Below, one piece after another: positions 7,319 through 19,100 of a DNA stretch of 64,000 bases. The stretch's first letter is position 1. The number at the start of each line of letters is the position of its first letter. Where the stretch lies: assembly GCF_019890725.1 (NCBI RefSeq), contig NZ_JAINZZ010000004.1:186001-250000 (forward strand), given 5' to 3'. The notes under the pieces were generated by a model that did no database searches, had not been told where the DNA came from, and saw nothing but the letters and a program-made list of their open reading frames with translations. The position numbers and the translations under genes were made by a program. Source of the DNA: Actinacidiphila acidipaludis. Lineage in GTDB: Bacteria > Actinomycetota > Actinomycetes > Streptomycetales > Streptomycetaceae.

Positions 7319-7891
7319 GTGAAGCACGAGTACGAGGCGAAGTTCCTGGACGTCGACGTGACAGGGCTCCAGGGCGGGCTGGCGGCGCTCGGGGCGGTGC
7401 GGGCGTTCCCCCGCACACTGCTCACGCGGAAGATCTACGAGGGGGCCGGCCTGACCGGCGACCGGTGGGTACGGCTGCGGGACGAGGGGACCCGGACCAC
7501 GCTGACCCTGAAGGAGGTCACCGACGGCGATTCGATCCACGGCACGACCGAGATCGAGACCGAGGTCGGGGACTTCGCCGCGACCGCCGAGATCCTGACC
7601 GCGCTGGGGCTGCGCGAGGTGGGGCACCAGCAGAACTACCGCGAGGAGTGGCGGCTCGGGGACGTGGCCTTCGACTTCGACACCTGGCCCGGCCTCGCCA
7701 CCTTCCTGGAGATCGAGGGCCCCGACGAGGAGTCCGTCCGCAGGGCGGCGTCCGCACTGGACCTGGACTACACCCTGGCCCGGTTCGGCAGCGTCGGCGC
7801 CCTCTACCGGACGGAGGCGGGCCGCGACATCAGCACCGAGCCCACCCTCCTCTTCCCCGGCCCCGACGAGGCCGCCGATCCCGCCCGCTGA
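7319..7891 (+). CDS. CYTH domain protein (class IV adenylate cyclase/thiamine triphosphatase-like)
   Basis: A 190-residue CYTH-superfamily triphosphate tunnel protein. It opens with the diagnostic ExExK signature (EYEAKF at 4-9) and continues with the alternating charged strands of the tunnel (RLRDEG, TLTLKEV, IETEV, FLEIEG). Family members hydrolyse or cyclise triphosphate substrates with Mg2+ or Mn2+; sequence alone does not separate cyclase from tripolyphosphatase. The GTG start at 7319 is chosen because it places ExExK at the N-terminus and follows GGGGAAGGG. It stands alone and is convergent with ychF. Confidence 0.8.
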   Translation: MKHEYEAKFLDVDVTGLQGGLAALGAVRAFPRTLLTRKIYEGAGLTGDRWVRLRDEGTRTTLTLKEVTDGDSIHGTTEIETEVGDFAATAEILTALGLREVGHQQNYREEWRLGDVAFDFDTWPGLATFLEIEGPDEESVRRAASALDLDYTLARFGSVGALYRTEAGRDISTEPTLLFPGPDEAADPAR

Positions 7892-7943
7892 ACGCCGTCA
7901 CACCGGCACGGCCTTCGCCGGACATACGAGGACGCCGGACGCG

Positions 7944-9032
<1,089 letters not shown>

Positions 9033-9202
9033 GTTGGCGACTTCCGTTAAGGCCGTGGACAGCCAGCAGGCAGGAGAGGGACGACGACCAGTCTACGGTC
9101 CGCGTCCGGCCCGCCCGGCCGCCCGTCGAACACCGCCCCCACGAGGGGGAATGCGCGTGTCCCGGTATGCGATCACCCGGCCGCCGTGCCTACTGTACGT
9201 AG

Positions 9203-9754
9203 GTGGACCAACACAGCGCGCGCACAGGAACCGAGCCTGTGCCCGGCGGCGAGGCCGCCGCCGGGGTCTACCGCCCCCCACCCCGCCCCGCCCACCCCGT
9301 CACCGCCGCCCTGCGGCGGCTGCGGGCCGTCCAGCGCCCGCGCCCGCGGCTGACCGGGCTCGGCACCGGCCTGCTCACCACCGTCGTGACGGTGCTCGGC
9401 GGCGCCGTCGACTCGTTCCTGTTCGACGGGCCCGGCGTGCTGTTCGGCCTGGTCTTCCTGGCAGCGAGCATCGCCGGCGCCGTCTATGTCCGCCCCTACG
9501 ACCTGCTGGCCGCGCCGGTCGCGGCGCCCATCGCCTTCGCCGTCGGGATCACGCTGACCGGCGACAGCGGCGGCGGGGGGTTCGCCGGCCATGTGATCGG
9601 GGTGTTCACCGGGCTGGCCACCATGACGGGCTGGCTCTACGCGGGCACCGCGCTGGCCGCGCTGATCGCGGGGGTCAGAGCGCTGCGGCTGCCATCGCGG
9701 CGCCGACGATCCCCGCGGAGTTCTGCAGCTCCGCGGGAACGATCTCGGCGCTGA
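9203..9754 (+). CDS. DUF6542-type membrane protein
   Basis: A 183-residue small membrane protein. A Pro/Arg-rich cytoplasmic N-terminus (1-48) precedes three or four hydrophobic segments (about 50-68, 72-92, 100-118 and 132-155), followed by a strongly basic Arg/Ser tail. This matches the actinobacterial DUF6542 pattern; function unknown. The GTG start lacks a clear ribosome binding site and follows TACTGT, a possible -10 element close enough for a leaderless transcript. Its 3' end overlaps the 3' end of the convergent ppgK gene by 80 bases. Confidence 0.7.
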   Translation: MDQHSARTGTEPVPGGEAAAGVYRPPPRPAHPVTAALRRLRAVQRPRPRLTGLGTGLLTTVVTVLGGAVDSFLFDGPGVLFGLVFLAASIAGAVYVRPYDLLAAPVAAPIAFAVGITLTGDSGGGGFAGHVIGVFTGLATMTGWLYAGTALAALIAGVRALRLPSRRRRSPRSSAAPRERSRR

Positions 9755-10412
9755 TCCCCTGGATCAGCGGCAGGAACTTCTCCGCCTTGCGGCTGACGCC
9801 GCCGCCGATCACGAAGAGGTTCGGCGAGAAGAGCATCTCGACGTGCGCGAGGTACTTCCGCAGCCGGTGCGCCCAGTGCTCCCAGCTCAGGTCCTCGTCC
9901 TCGCGGGCCTTGACCGACGCGCGCTTCTCGGCGTCGTGGCCGTGCAGTTCGAGGTGGCCGAGCTCGGTGTTGGGCACCAGGTGCCCGTCGACGAACAGCG
10001 CGCTGCCGATGCCGGTGCCCAGGGTGAGCATGAGGACCACGCCGCCCCGGCCGCGGCCCGCGCCGAACGTCATCTCGGCGACGCCGGCGGCGTCGGCGTC
10101 GTTGAGCACCACGACCGGCAGCCCGAGCCGCTCGCTGAGCAGCTTGCGGGCGTCGCAGCCCACCCAGCCCTTGTCCATGTTGGCGGCGGTGCGGGTCACG
10201 CCGTCGACGACCACGCCGGGGAAGGTGACCCCGAGCGGGCCGGTGTGGCCGAAGTGCTGGACGACCTCGTGGACGCCCTCGATCACGGCCTCCGGTGTCG
10301 CCGGTTGCGGAGTTGCGATCTTGAGCCGCTCGTCCGCAAGGTCGCCCCGGTCGAGATCGACCGGAGCGCCCTTGATTCCCGTACCGCCGATGTCCACACC
10401 GAACACGTTCAT
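9675..10412 (-). CDS. ppgK: Polyphosphate glucokinase
   Basis: A 245-residue ROK-family kinase that phosphorylates glucose to glucose-6-phosphate using inorganic polyphosphate or ATP. The N-terminal phosphate-binding loop DIGGTGIKGAPV, the catalytic LNDADAAG, and the second loop LGTGIGSALF are present, as is the GELGH-like segment TELGHLELHG. The start at ATG 10412 aligns with the family N-terminus; an in-frame GTG at 10421 would add three residues. It lies 30 bases downstream of ispH on the same strand and may be co-transcribed with it. Its tail overlaps the DUF6542 gene. Confidence 0.93.
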   Translation of the reverse strand: MNVFGVDIGGTGIKGAPVDLDRGDLADERLKIATPQPATPEAVIEGVHEVVQHFGHTGPLGVTFPGVVVDGVTRTAANMDKGWVGCDARKLLSERLGLPVVVLNDADAAGVAEMTFGAGRGRGGVVLMLTLGTGIGSALFVDGHLVPNTELGHLELHGHDAEKRASVKAREDEDLSWEHWAHRLRKYLAHVEMLFSPNLFVIGGGVSRKAEKFLPLIQGISAEIVPAELQNSAGIVGAAMAAAAL

Positions 10413-10442
10413 GCCCTCCACGTTAGAGGTGCGCGGAAAACG

Positions 10443-11429
10443 TCACCTCTTGGCCGATTCCCTGTCGGCCAGCTCCGCACGCAGATCACGACGGAGTTCC
10501 TTGGGGAGCGAGAACTGGATGGACTCCTGGGCGGAGGTGACCACCTGGACGTCGCCGAAACCGCGTGCGGCCAGCCACTCCAGCACGCCGTCGACGAGGA
10601 TCTCCGGGACGGAGGCGCCGGAGGTGACGCCGACCGTGGTCACGCCCTCCAGCCAGGCGTCGTCGCACTCGTCGGCGAAGTCCACCAGGTACGAGGCGCC
10701 GGCCCCGGCCTGCAGGGCCACCTCGACGAGGCGGATGGAGTTGGAGGAGTTGCGCGAGCCGACCACGATGACCAGGTCGGCCTCGGCGGCGATCTGCTTG
10801 ACCGCCACCTGACGGTTCTGGGTGGCGTAGCAGATGTCGTCGCTGGGCGGGGAGAGCAGCTGCGGGAAGCGCTCCTTCAGCGCGTCCACGGTCTCCATCG
10901 TCTCGTCGACGGACAGCGTGGTCTGGGAGAGCCAGACGACCTTGGACTCGTCGCGGACCCGGACGTTCGCGGCGTCCTCGGGGCCGTCGACCAGGTGCAT
11001 CCGCTCCGGGGCCTCGCCCATGGTGCCGATGACCTCCTCGTGGCCCTCGTGGCCGATGAGCAGGATGTCGTAGTCGGAGTCGGCGAACCGACGGGCTTCC
11101 TTGTGGACCTTGGTGACCAGCGGGCAGGTGGCGTCGATGGAGGCGAGGCTGCGCCCGGCGGCCTCCTCGTGGACGACGGGCGCCACGCCGTGCGCGGAGA
11201 AGATGACGATGGCGTTCTCGGGCACCTCCTCCGTCTCGTCGACGAAGACGGCGCCCTTCTTCTCCAGGGTCTGGACGACGTACTTGTTGTGCACGATCTG
11301 CTTGCGCACGTAGACCGGGGCGCCGTACTGCTCGAGCGCCTTCTCGACGGTGATGACGGCGCGGTCCACGCCCGCGCAGTACCCCCGGGGGGCGGCGAGC
11401 AGGACGCGGCGGCTGGAGTCAGAGGTCAT
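10443..11429 (-). CDS. ispH: 4-hydroxy-3-methylbut-2-enyl diphosphate reductase
   Basis: A 328-residue iron-sulfur enzyme for the last step of the MEP pathway, converting HMBPP to IPP and DMAPP. The three cysteines that hold the cluster are visible in [25 protein letters not shown] and [11 protein letters not shown]. The catalytic Glu lies in the EEVPENA region and the substrate-binding SSNS motif in [14 protein letters not shown]. Length is normal. It is divergent from xseA with only 67 bases between the starts, so both promoters must overlap there. Confidence 0.96.
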   Translation of the reverse strand: MTSDSSRRVLLAAPRGYCAGVDRAVITVEKALEQYGAPVYVRKQIVHNKYVVQTLEKKGAVFVDETEEVPENAIVIFSAHGVAPVVHEEAAGRSLASIDATCPLVTKVHKEARRFADSDYDILLIGHEGHEEVIGTMGEAPERMHLVDGPEDAANVRVRDESKVVWLSQTTLSVDETMETVDALKERFPQLLSPPSDDICYATQNRQVAVKQIAAEADLVIVVGSRNSSNSIRLVEVALQAGAGASYLVDFADECDDAWLEGVTTVGVTSGASVPEILVDGVLEWLAARGFGDVQVVTSAQESIQFSLPKELRRDLRAELADRESAKR

Positions 11430-11496
11430 GGGCCCATCGTACGGGGGCGGCCGCGGCGGCCGTCGGGGTGTCGGCGGGGCGCATTAGGGTGCGGTC

Positions 11497-12717
11497 ATGG
11501 CTCTGAACACCTCGGCGGAGACGCCGATTCCGGTCGGTGAGGTGTCCCGCCTGATCGGCGGGTGGATCGATCGGCTCGGTGCGGTGTGGGTCGAGGGCCA
11601 GATCACCCAGCTCTCCCGGCGGCCGGGCGCGGGCGTGGTGTTCCTGACGCTGCGCGATCCCTCGCACGACATCTCGATCCCCGTGACGTGTTTCCGCGGG
11701 GTGTTCGAGCAGGTCACCGACGTGGTCGGGGAGGGGGCGCGCGTCGTGGTGCTCGCCCGGCCGGAGTGGTACGCGCCGCGCGGCACGCTCTCGCTGCGCG
11801 CGACGGAGATCCGGCCGGTCGGGATGGGCGAGCTCCTGGCCCGGCTGGAGCAGCTCAAGCGGACGCTGGCCGCCGAGGGGCTGTTCGCGCAGGACCGCAA
11901 GCGGCCGGTGCCGTTCCTGCCGCAGCTCATCGGCCTGGTGACCGGCCGTGCCTCGGCCGCCGAGCGCGACGTGCGGGAGAACGCCCGGCTGCGCTGGCCG
12001 GCGGTGCGTTTCGAGGTGCGCAACGTGCCGGTGCAGGGCGCGAGCGCGGTGCCGCGGATCGTGGAGGCGGTGCGGGCACTGGACGCGCACCCCGAAGTGG
12101 ACGTGATCATCGTGGCGCGCGGCGGCGGCAGTGTGGAGGACCTGCTGCCGTTCTCCGACGAGCGGCTGGTGCGCACCGTCGCGGACTGCCGTACCCCGGT
12201 CGTCTCGGCGATCGGCCACGAGCCGGACAGCCCGTTGCTGGACCTGGTCGCGGACCTGCGGGCGTCGACGCCGACCGACGCGGCGAAGCGGGTGGTGCCC
12301 GACGTGCGCGAGGAGCTGGCCCGGGTCGAGCAGGTGCGGGACCGGGCGCTGCGGGTGATCCGCGGCCTGCTGGACCGCGAGGAGCGCGGCCTGACGGCCG
12401 CGGTCAGCCGCCCGTCGATGGCCGCGCCGTACCGGATGGTCGACGAGCGGGCGGGCGAGGTCGCGGACCGGCTGGACCGCGCGCGGCGCTCGCTGCGGCA
12501 CGTTCTGGAGCGGGCGGACGCCGACCTCGCCCACACCCTGGCGCGAGTGGTGGCGCTCTCCCCCGCGGCGACGCTGCGCCGGGGGTACGCGGTGCTGCAG
12601 CGTGCGGACGGTACGGCCGTGCGCAGCCCGGAGGACGTCGGGGAGGCCGAGGAGCTGCAGGCCCGCGTCGCCGAGGGGCGGTTCACCGTCCGGGTCACCG
12701 AGCGGCCCGCGCCCTGA
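11497..12717 (+). CDS. xseA: Exodeoxyribonuclease VII large subunit
   Basis: A 406-residue large subunit of ExoVII, which degrades single-stranded DNA in both directions to oligonucleotides. The N-terminal OB fold (about 10-105) is followed by the catalytic domain with the RASAAERDV and [16 protein letters not shown] motifs and the conserved [21 protein letters not shown] helical, Arg-rich coiled-coil region and the RRGYAVL motif form the C-terminus. Length is typical. The small subunit gene xseB follows after 63 bases. Confidence 0.95.
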   Translation: MALNTSAETPIPVGEVSRLIGGWIDRLGAVWVEGQITQLSRRPGAGVVFLTLRDPSHDISIPVTCFRGVFEQVTDVVGEGARVVVLARPEWYAPRGTLSLRATEIRPVGMGELLARLEQLKRTLAAEGLFAQDRKRPVPFLPQLIGLVTGRASAAERDVRENARLRWPAVRFEVRNVPVQGASAVPRIVEAVRALDAHPEVDVIIVARGGGSVEDLLPFSDERLVRTVADCRTPVVSAIGHEPDSPLLDLVADLRASTPTDAAKRVVPDVREELARVEQVRDRALRVIRGLLDREERGLTAAVSRPSMAAPYRMVDERAGEVADRLDRARRSLRHVLERADADLAHTLARVVALSPAATLRRGYAVLQRADGTAVRSPEDVGEAEELQARVAEGRFTVRVTERPAP

Positions 12718-12780
12718 GGGCCGCCGGCCGCCCCGGGCGGGGCGGGCCGCCGTGTCGGGGGGAGGTCTTAGGCTGCCCCC

Positions 12781-13047
12781 ATGGCTGACAGCACTTTGGG
12801 GTACGAGCAGGCGCGGGACGAGCTGGTCGAGGTCGTCCGGCGGCTGGAGGCGGGCGGCGCCACCCTGGAGGAGTCGCTCGCCCTGTGGGAGCGCGGCGAG
12901 GAGCTGGCGAAGATCTGCCGGCGCTGGCTGGAGGGCGCCCGGGCCCGGCTGGACGCGGCGCTGGCCGCGGAGGAGGCCGAGGAGCTGGCCGCGGGCGAGG
13001 CGGAGCAGGCGGAGGTCGACGCGGAGGAGGCCGCGGACCAGCGCTGA
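12781..13047 (+). CDS. xseB: Exodeoxyribonuclease VII small subunit
   Basis: An 88-residue helical small subunit of ExoVII. The core [17 protein letters not shown] plus the [14 protein letters not shown] segment are diagnostic. The last 20 residues are a Glu/Ala-rich extension. It binds the coiled-coil of XseA. No terminator hairpin is obvious after it; a low-complexity CACC-rich stretch follows. Confidence 0.93.
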   Translation: MADSTLGYEQARDELVEVVRRLEAGGATLEESLALWERGEELAKICRRWLEGARARLDAALAAEEAEELAAGEAEQAEVDAEEAADQR

Positions 13048-13063
13048 CGCCGGTGCCGGCCAC

Positions 13064-13137
13064 TGCATCGCGCAGCACCCCACAGCACCTCACCGCACCC
13101 CACAGCACCGCATCACCGCAGCACCGCACCGCGGCAG
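13064..13137. repeat. GCACCCCACAGCACC low-complexity repeat
   Basis: The stretch after xseB is nearly pure C/A/G with GCACCCCACAGCACC repeated (about 13075 and 13095) and several degenerate CCGCACC/CAGCACC copies. It has markedly biased strand composition compared with surroundings. No coding function is apparent. Confidence 0.6.
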
Positions 13138-13189
13138 CGGGAAGTACCTGCATCATGCATCGAATCTGGTTGTATAGTACACGTGTGTG

Positions 13190-13211
13190 CCGAGTTTTTA
13201 GTTGAACTCGG
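13190..13211. promoter_or_regulatory. Inverted repeat upstream of the nitroreductase gene
   Basis: CCGAGTT-N8-AACTCGG is a perfect 7-bp dyad, 68 bases upstream of the start. It sits just downstream of an AT-rich TTGTATAGTAC stretch that could be the promoter -10 region. The geometry fits a dimeric regulator such as MarR or HxlR, or a hairpin in the leader. Confidence 0.45.
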
Positions 13212-13278
13212 AATGATTGAATCTTCACCCACGTTGAGGGATGCGTCTCTGCCGCTCCCCGAAAGGCCAGGCACCCCG

Positions 13279-13872
13279 ATGTCCCTCGTCCTCGACCCCA
13301 CCGCTCAGGACCTGCTCTTCCGCGAGGCCCGCACCGCGAACACCTTCACCGACGAGCCGGTGACCGACGAGCAGATGCAGGCGATCTACGACCTGGTGAA
13401 GTACGCCCCCACCGCCTTCAACCAGCAGCCGCTGCGCGTGCTGCTGGTCCGCTCCCCCGAGGCGCGCGAGCGCCTGCTCACGCACATGTCCGAGGGCAAC
13501 CGGCCGAAGACCGCCGCCGCCCCGCTGGTCGCCGTCCTCGCGGTCGACAACGAGTTCCACGAGGAGCTGCCGACCCAGTACCCGCACTTCCCGCAGGCCA
13601 AGGACGTGATCTTCGGCGAGCGTCCGGTGCGGGAGCGGTCCGCCGCGCTGAACGGCGCGCTCCAGGTCGGCTACTTCATCATCGGCGTGCGGGCCGCCGG
13701 GCTCGCCGCCGGCCCGATGACCGGCTTCGACGCCGAGGGCATCAACAAGGACTTCTTCACCGACGGCGACCACTCCGTGCTGGCCGTGGTCAACATCGGC
13801 AGGCCGGGTGAGAACGCATGGCGCCCGCGCCACCCGCGGCTGTCCTACGACGAGGTCGTCACGACCGTCTGA
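13279..13872 (+). CDS. Malonic semialdehyde reductase-type nitroreductase
   Basis: A 197-residue flavin-dependent nitroreductase-fold protein resembling RutE/HadB-type malonic semialdehyde reductases. Family features are the FREARTANTFTDEPV N-terminus, the FMN-binding YAPTAFNQQPLRVL segment near 44-58, and the MTGFDAEGINKDFF motif near 150-163. It would be a cytoplasmic FMN homodimer reducing aldehyde or nitro substrates with NAD(P)H. Start: ATG 13279 follows GAAAGG and matches the family N-terminus; the frame is open upstream but not coding-like. The upstream dyad suggests inducible expression. Confidence 0.83.
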   Translation: MSLVLDPTAQDLLFREARTANTFTDEPVTDEQMQAIYDLVKYAPTAFNQQPLRVLLVRSPEARERLLTHMSEGNRPKTAAAPLVAVLAVDNEFHEELPTQYPHFPQAKDVIFGERPVRERSAALNGALQVGYFIIGVRAAGLAAGPMTGFDAEGINKDFFTDGDHSVLAVVNIGRPGENAWRPRHPRLSYDEVVTTV

Positions 13873-13883
13873 CGTCGGGCCCC

Positions 13884-13901
13884 GCGCCGGACAGCCGGCG
13901 C
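13884..13901. terminator. Hairpin between convergent genes
   Basis: GCGCCGG-ACAG-CCGGCGC forms a perfect 7-bp stem with a 4-base loop between the nitroreductase stop and the DUF4245 stop. It probably serves as a bidirectional terminator. Confidence 0.55.
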
Positions 13902-13925
13902 GGCGCCCCTGGCCCCGAACGGCTC

Positions 13926-14471
13926 CTACTGGCCGCCGCGCTCCCGCAGCGCGGCGGCCAGCTGCTTGAGCTGGGCGTCCGGCGCGGTGCCGAGCACCAC
14001 CGTGGTGACCTTGGGGTCCTTGCGGACGAGGGCGGTGTAGCGGCCGCCGGTCCAGCGCTCCCAGGTCTGCCCGCCGGCGGCGACCGTGCCGGTGCCGTCG
14101 CGGTGCGAGTTCAGCGTCACCGAGGCGATGAACGCGTCGGCGGCGCCGTTGCTCTGCTCGATCGCCACGTACTGGCTCTGCGGGTCGACGAAGCCGAGGT
14201 GCCAGGTGACGTTCTTCCGGTCCGCCCCGTTGTAGCTGACCGAGGTGGACCGCCAGTCGGCGCCCAGGCCCTCGGGGCCGGCCACCGGGTAGGGGGCGTC
14301 GCGCCGGGCCTGCCCCAGCTCGACCGAGTACGAGACGGCGACGCCCTTGACCGGGTCCGCGTGCGAGTCGTGCGGGATGAACAGGTAGATCACCCCGACG
14401 ACGAAGCCCAGGACCACCAGCGAGAGCAGGAGGTCCCGCACCGTGTTGTTGCCACGCTTGTCTGCTGCCAC
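13926..14471 (-). CDS. DUF4245 membrane-anchored protein
   Basis: A 181-residue protein with a short basic N-terminus (AADKRGNNTVRD), one transmembrane helix at about 13-33, and an extracytoplasmic domain typical of actinobacterial DUF4245. Function unknown. The conserved end pattern (TVVLGTAPDAQLKQLAAAL) is present. The GTG at 14471 is preferred because the family usually begins just before the KRG-x-TVRD segment and GGGGGA lies about 10 bases upstream; ATGs at 14489 and 14552 would give longer forms. It is divergent from glpX. Confidence 0.78.
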   Translation of the reverse strand: MAADKRGNNTVRDLLLSLVVLGFVVGVIYLFIPHDSHADPVKGVAVSYSVELGQARRDAPYPVAGPEGLGADWRSTSVSYNGADRKNVTWHLGFVDPQSQYVAIEQSNGAADAFIASVTLNSHRDGTGTVAAGGQTWERWTGGRYTALVRKDPKVTTVVLGTAPDAQLKQLAAALRERGGQ

Positions 14472-14639
14472 GCCCCTATCGTCCCCCATGTCCCAGGGCG
14501 CCCCGACCGCCGGGTGGCGGCAGCGGGCCCGCGGAGTCACCATGGCGCTCATGTGACATGCCCCCTGCTCATATTGGCGGGCACCCGATAGGGTCACAGC
14601 ACCCTCATATCCGGCCGTCCTCGTACAGAAAGGTGCGCT

Positions 14640-15677
14640 GTGATGACCGAGCAGCATCTGCCCCCGCAACTCGAAGTGAGCCCGGAGGCCCCCGACCGCA
14701 ACCTGGCCCTGGAGCTGGTGCGGGTCACCGAGGCCGCCGCCATGGCGGCCGGCCGGTGGGTCGGCCGCGGCGACAAGAACGGCGCGGACGGCGCGGCCGT
14801 CAAGGCGATGCGGACCCTGGTGCACACCGTGTCGATGAACGGCGTCGTCGTGATCGGCGAAGGCGAGAAGGACGAAGCGCCGATGCTCTTCAACGGGGAG
14901 CGGATCGGCGACGGGACCGGCGCGGAGTGCGACGTCGCCGTGGACCCGGTGGACGGCACCACGCTCACCGCCAAGGGCATGCCGAACGCGGTGTCGGTGC
15001 TGGCCGTCGCCGACCGCGGCACGATGTACGACCCGTCGGCGGTGTTCTACATGGACAAGCTCGTGGTCGGGCCGGAGGCCGCGGAGTTCGTCGACATCAC
15101 CGCCCCCACCGAGGTCAACATCCGCCGGGTCGCCAAGGCCAAGGGCAGCGCCCCCGAGGACGTCACCGTGGTGGTGCTGGACCGGCCGCGGCACGACCGG
15201 CTGGTGCAGGAGATCCGCGAGACCGGCGCTCGGATCAAGTTCATCACCGACGGCGACGTGGCCGGCGCGATCATGGCGGTCCGCGACGGGACGGGCGTGG
15301 ACATGCTGATGGGGATCGGCGGCACGCCGGAGGGCATCATCTCGGCCTGCGCGATCGCCTGCCTGGGCGGCACGATCCAGGGGCGGCTGTGGCCCAAGGA
15401 CGACGCCGAGCGGCGCAAGGCGCTGGACGCCGGACACGACCTGGACCGGGTGCTGCACACCCACGACCTGGTCAGCGGCGACAACGTGTTCTTCGTGGCC
15501 ACCGGCATCACCGACGGCGAACTGCTGCGCGGTGTGCGCTACCGGGCGGAGACCGCCACCACCTCGTCCCTGGTGATGCGCTCCAAGTCCGGCACGATCC
15601 GGCAGATCGACTCGGTGCACCAGCTGTCGAAGCTGCGCGCGTACAGCGCCGTCGACTTCGACCGCGGCAGCCACTGA
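14640..15677 (+). CDS. glpX: Class II fructose-1,6-bisphosphatase (GlpX)
   Basis: A 345-residue metal-dependent sugar phosphatase of the GlpX type, the gluconeogenic enzyme making fructose-6-phosphate. The metal and substrate motifs [23 protein letters not shown] and the GIGGTPEGI loop are present. GAAAGG lies six bases before the GTG; an ATG follows immediately and could be the true start. glpX followed by a WhiB-like gene and fumarases is, from memory, also the order in S. coelicolor. With pckG 40 kb away, the window holds two gluconeogenesis genes. Confidence 0.95.
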   Translation: MMTEQHLPPQLEVSPEAPDRNLALELVRVTEAAAMAAGRWVGRGDKNGADGAAVKAMRTLVHTVSMNGVVVIGEGEKDEAPMLFNGERIGDGTGAECDVAVDPVDGTTLTAKGMPNAVSVLAVADRGTMYDPSAVFYMDKLVVGPEAAEFVDITAPTEVNIRRVAKAKGSAPEDVTVVVLDRPRHDRLVQEIRETGARIKFITDGDVAGAIMAVRDGTGVDMLMGIGGTPEGIISACAIACLGGTIQGRLWPKDDAERRKALDAGHDLDRVLHTHDLVSGDNVFFVATGITDGELLRGVRYRAETATTSSLVMRSKSGTIRQIDSVHQLSKLRAYSAVDFDRGSH

Positions 15678-15756
15678 CGGACCCCGCTCCGGCTCCCGCC
15701 CCCTCCGCCGCCGTCCGGGCCCCGTATTCCCGGATCGCGGCGGTGGGAGCGGCGGT

Positions 15757-16110
15757 TCAGCCCGCGGCGGCTATCTGGGCGGCCGGGCGCTGGAGTTCGA
15801 CTTCGCGGCGCCGCCGGCGGGCCAGCACCACACGGCGCTCCGCGGCGGTCATCCCGCCCCACACCCCGTAGGGCTCGGGCTGCAGCAGGGCGTGTTCACG
15901 GCATTCGAGCATCACCGGGCAGCGAGCGCAGACGCGCTTGGCCGCTTCCTCGCGCGACAGCCGGGCCGCCGTCGGCTCCTTGGAGGGAGCGAAGAACAGC
16001 CCCGCCTCGTCACTGCGGCAGGCGGCCTCCGAGTGCCATGGGCCGCCCAGATCCCGCGGGTGACCTGGCGGGAAGGACGGGTCCATGACGGGCTCGATCG
16101 GTTGAAGCAC
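15757..16110 (-). CDS. wblI: WhiB-like iron-sulfur transcription factor
   Basis: A 117-residue Wbl protein. Four cysteines at 31, 61, 64 and 70 (C-x29-C-x2-C-x5-C) would hold a 4Fe-4S cluster, followed by the GVWGGMT turn at 82-88 and an Arg-rich DNA-binding tail (RRVVLARRRRR). Wbl proteins sense redox or nitric oxide and act with the principal sigma factor. A strong AGGAG six bases before the GTG fixes the start. Position beside glpX and fumarase genes suggests WblI by synteny remembered from S. coelicolor; the exact paralogue is less sure than the family. Confidence 0.9.
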   Translation of the reverse strand: MLQPIEPVMDPSFPPGHPRDLGGPWHSEAACRSDEAGLFFAPSKEPTAARLSREEAAKRVCARCPVMLECREHALLQPEPYGVWGGMTAAERRVVLARRRRREVELQRPAAQIAAAG

Positions 16111-16367
16111 GGGAAACTCCTGACGACGGCTCGGCGGGGGCCACGCTGGCCTGCCGTCTTGCCGGCACCCGGACCGGGCCCGCCGGGTCGACGGCGCGTG
16201 ACGTGCTCCTTCCCCTACCCGCTGTGCGCGACTTCATGCGCACCGTGTTCGCCACCGTCACATCAGCCCCATCCGCGCCGTCCAACGGGCCTGTCACAGA
16301 GGCGAGTCGAGCGGCCGGCCCCGGGTGTCGGCCGCGTCCTGAGTCACGTCGGCCGCGGGGACGCGGT

Positions 16368-17054
16368 TCAGTCGTCGAGCTGCTTCTTCGTCCAGTCGCG
16401 GATCTTCTTGCCGCGCTTGGCCTTGGCCTCCACGCCGCCCCAGAAGGCGAATCCGTCGACGCGGACGACCGGCGCGCCGGGGTCGGGCGCCTCGAACGCC
16501 TTGACGTCGGAGCCGCCCATGATGCCGACGACCCCGCCGCCGCGCAGTGTGACGTTCTCCGGCAGCTTGATGCTGACGCCGCCCATGACGGCCGTGCAGT
16601 GGATGACCAACTCCGGTGAGGTGAAGGTGGCTTCGGTCAGGTCGATCTCGACGCCGCCCATGATCGCCACCGCGGTGATCCGGTTGCCCACCCGCCAGCG
16701 GCCCTTGCGCTCGGCGCCGCCGAGGATGCCGACCAGGTTCGGGTTCTCGCCGCCCGAGCCGGGGGTGAACGGACGCGGCGCGGGGGCGGGTTGGGGCCGC
16801 CCGGCCGCACCGGCGGGCAGATCCCTGACGAGCGGCTCCAGTTCGCCCTGGGTCTTGGCCGCGTAGACGCGGTCGAGCCGCTCGGAGTGCTCGGTGGCGT
16901 CGAGGCGGCCCTCGGCGAGCGCCTCACGCAGGATGTCGGCGATCCGGTCCCGGTCGGCGTCCGACGCGCGCAGGTCGACGGCCTCGGCCGGCCCCCCGGT
17001 GCGGGCCGGTGCATCCGCCGGCTGCGGGCGCTTCTGGAGCTGCGATTCATCCAC
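16368..17054 (-). CDS. DUF1707 domain protein with cell-wall-stress-like C-terminus
   Basis: A 228-residue protein. The N-terminal DUF1707 helix domain (LRASDADRDRIADILREAL, about 24-75) with its SERLDRVYAAKT continuation is clear. A Pro-rich linker leads to a C-terminal beta-helix-like repeat domain in which AVIMGG/VMGG/IMGG turns recur, as in the LiaF-like 'cell wall-active antibiotics response' family. No transmembrane helix is visible. The start is GTG 17054, following GGTGAG; an in-frame GTG at 17069 is possible. It probably acts in envelope stress sensing, by family analogy only. Confidence 0.78.
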   Translation of the reverse strand: MDESQLQKRPQPADAPARTGGPAEAVDLRASDADRDRIADILREALAEGRLDATEHSERLDRVYAAKTQGELEPLVRDLPAGAAGRPQPAPAPRPFTPGSGGENPNLVGILGGAERKGRWRVGNRITAVAIMGGVEIDLTEATFTSPELVIHCTAVMGGVSIKLPENVTLRGGGVVGIMGGSDVKAFEAPDPGAPVVRVDGFAFWGGVEAKAKRGKKIRDWTKKQLDD

Positions 17055-17201
17055 GCGCTCACCGTACACAGACGCGATAGATCGCGACTACCCCGAGGCG
17101 CGCCGGACCCCACCCGGAACCGCCCCTTAGGGGGCGCCCCCTTCCCCCTCCACCCCGGGTCGCACCCCGGCCCCTTCGCCCGGTGACCGGGCGGGCGCTC
17201 G

Positions 17202-17217
17202 GTGAGCCGTAGCTCAC
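17202..17217. promoter_or_regulatory. GTGAGC-CGTA-GCTCAC dyad upstream of the class I fumarase
   Basis: A perfect 6-4-6 inverted repeat in the divergent promoter region, about 100 bases before the fumarase start. A related half site (GAGCCCTACCTCAC) follows at about 17226-17239. The spacing differs from CRP and Rex sites, so the binding protein is unknown. Confidence 0.45.
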
Positions 17218-17304
17218 GCCGGGATGAGCCCTACCTCACAGGTTCCGGGCCGCCGGGACGTTCTACGCTTGATGCGCTTCAGCGTCGACGCAGCCGAGTG
17301 AGGA

Positions 17305-18969
<1,665 letters not shown>

Positions 18970-19100
18970 CCGGCCCGGCGCCTCCGACCGCGCCCTACCG
19001 CGTCCCCCTACGCACGACCGCGGCACCCCCGCCCCGCCCGCCGAGGGCCGGACGGGGGCACGGGGGAACAAAAGGGTGCGGGCTGGGCACTGTTACAGGT

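Noticed and set aside
13926-15674. A 582-residue leftward frame antisense to glpX
   Set aside because: Its first 370 residues are His/Arg/Gly-rich shadow sequence over glpX. Only the end from 14471 matches DUF4245.
17202-17217. A CRP- or Rex-binding site before the class I fumarase
   Set aside because: The arms GTGA and TCAC are 8 bases apart, whereas CRP and Rex sites have 6, so only an unassigned dyad is reported.
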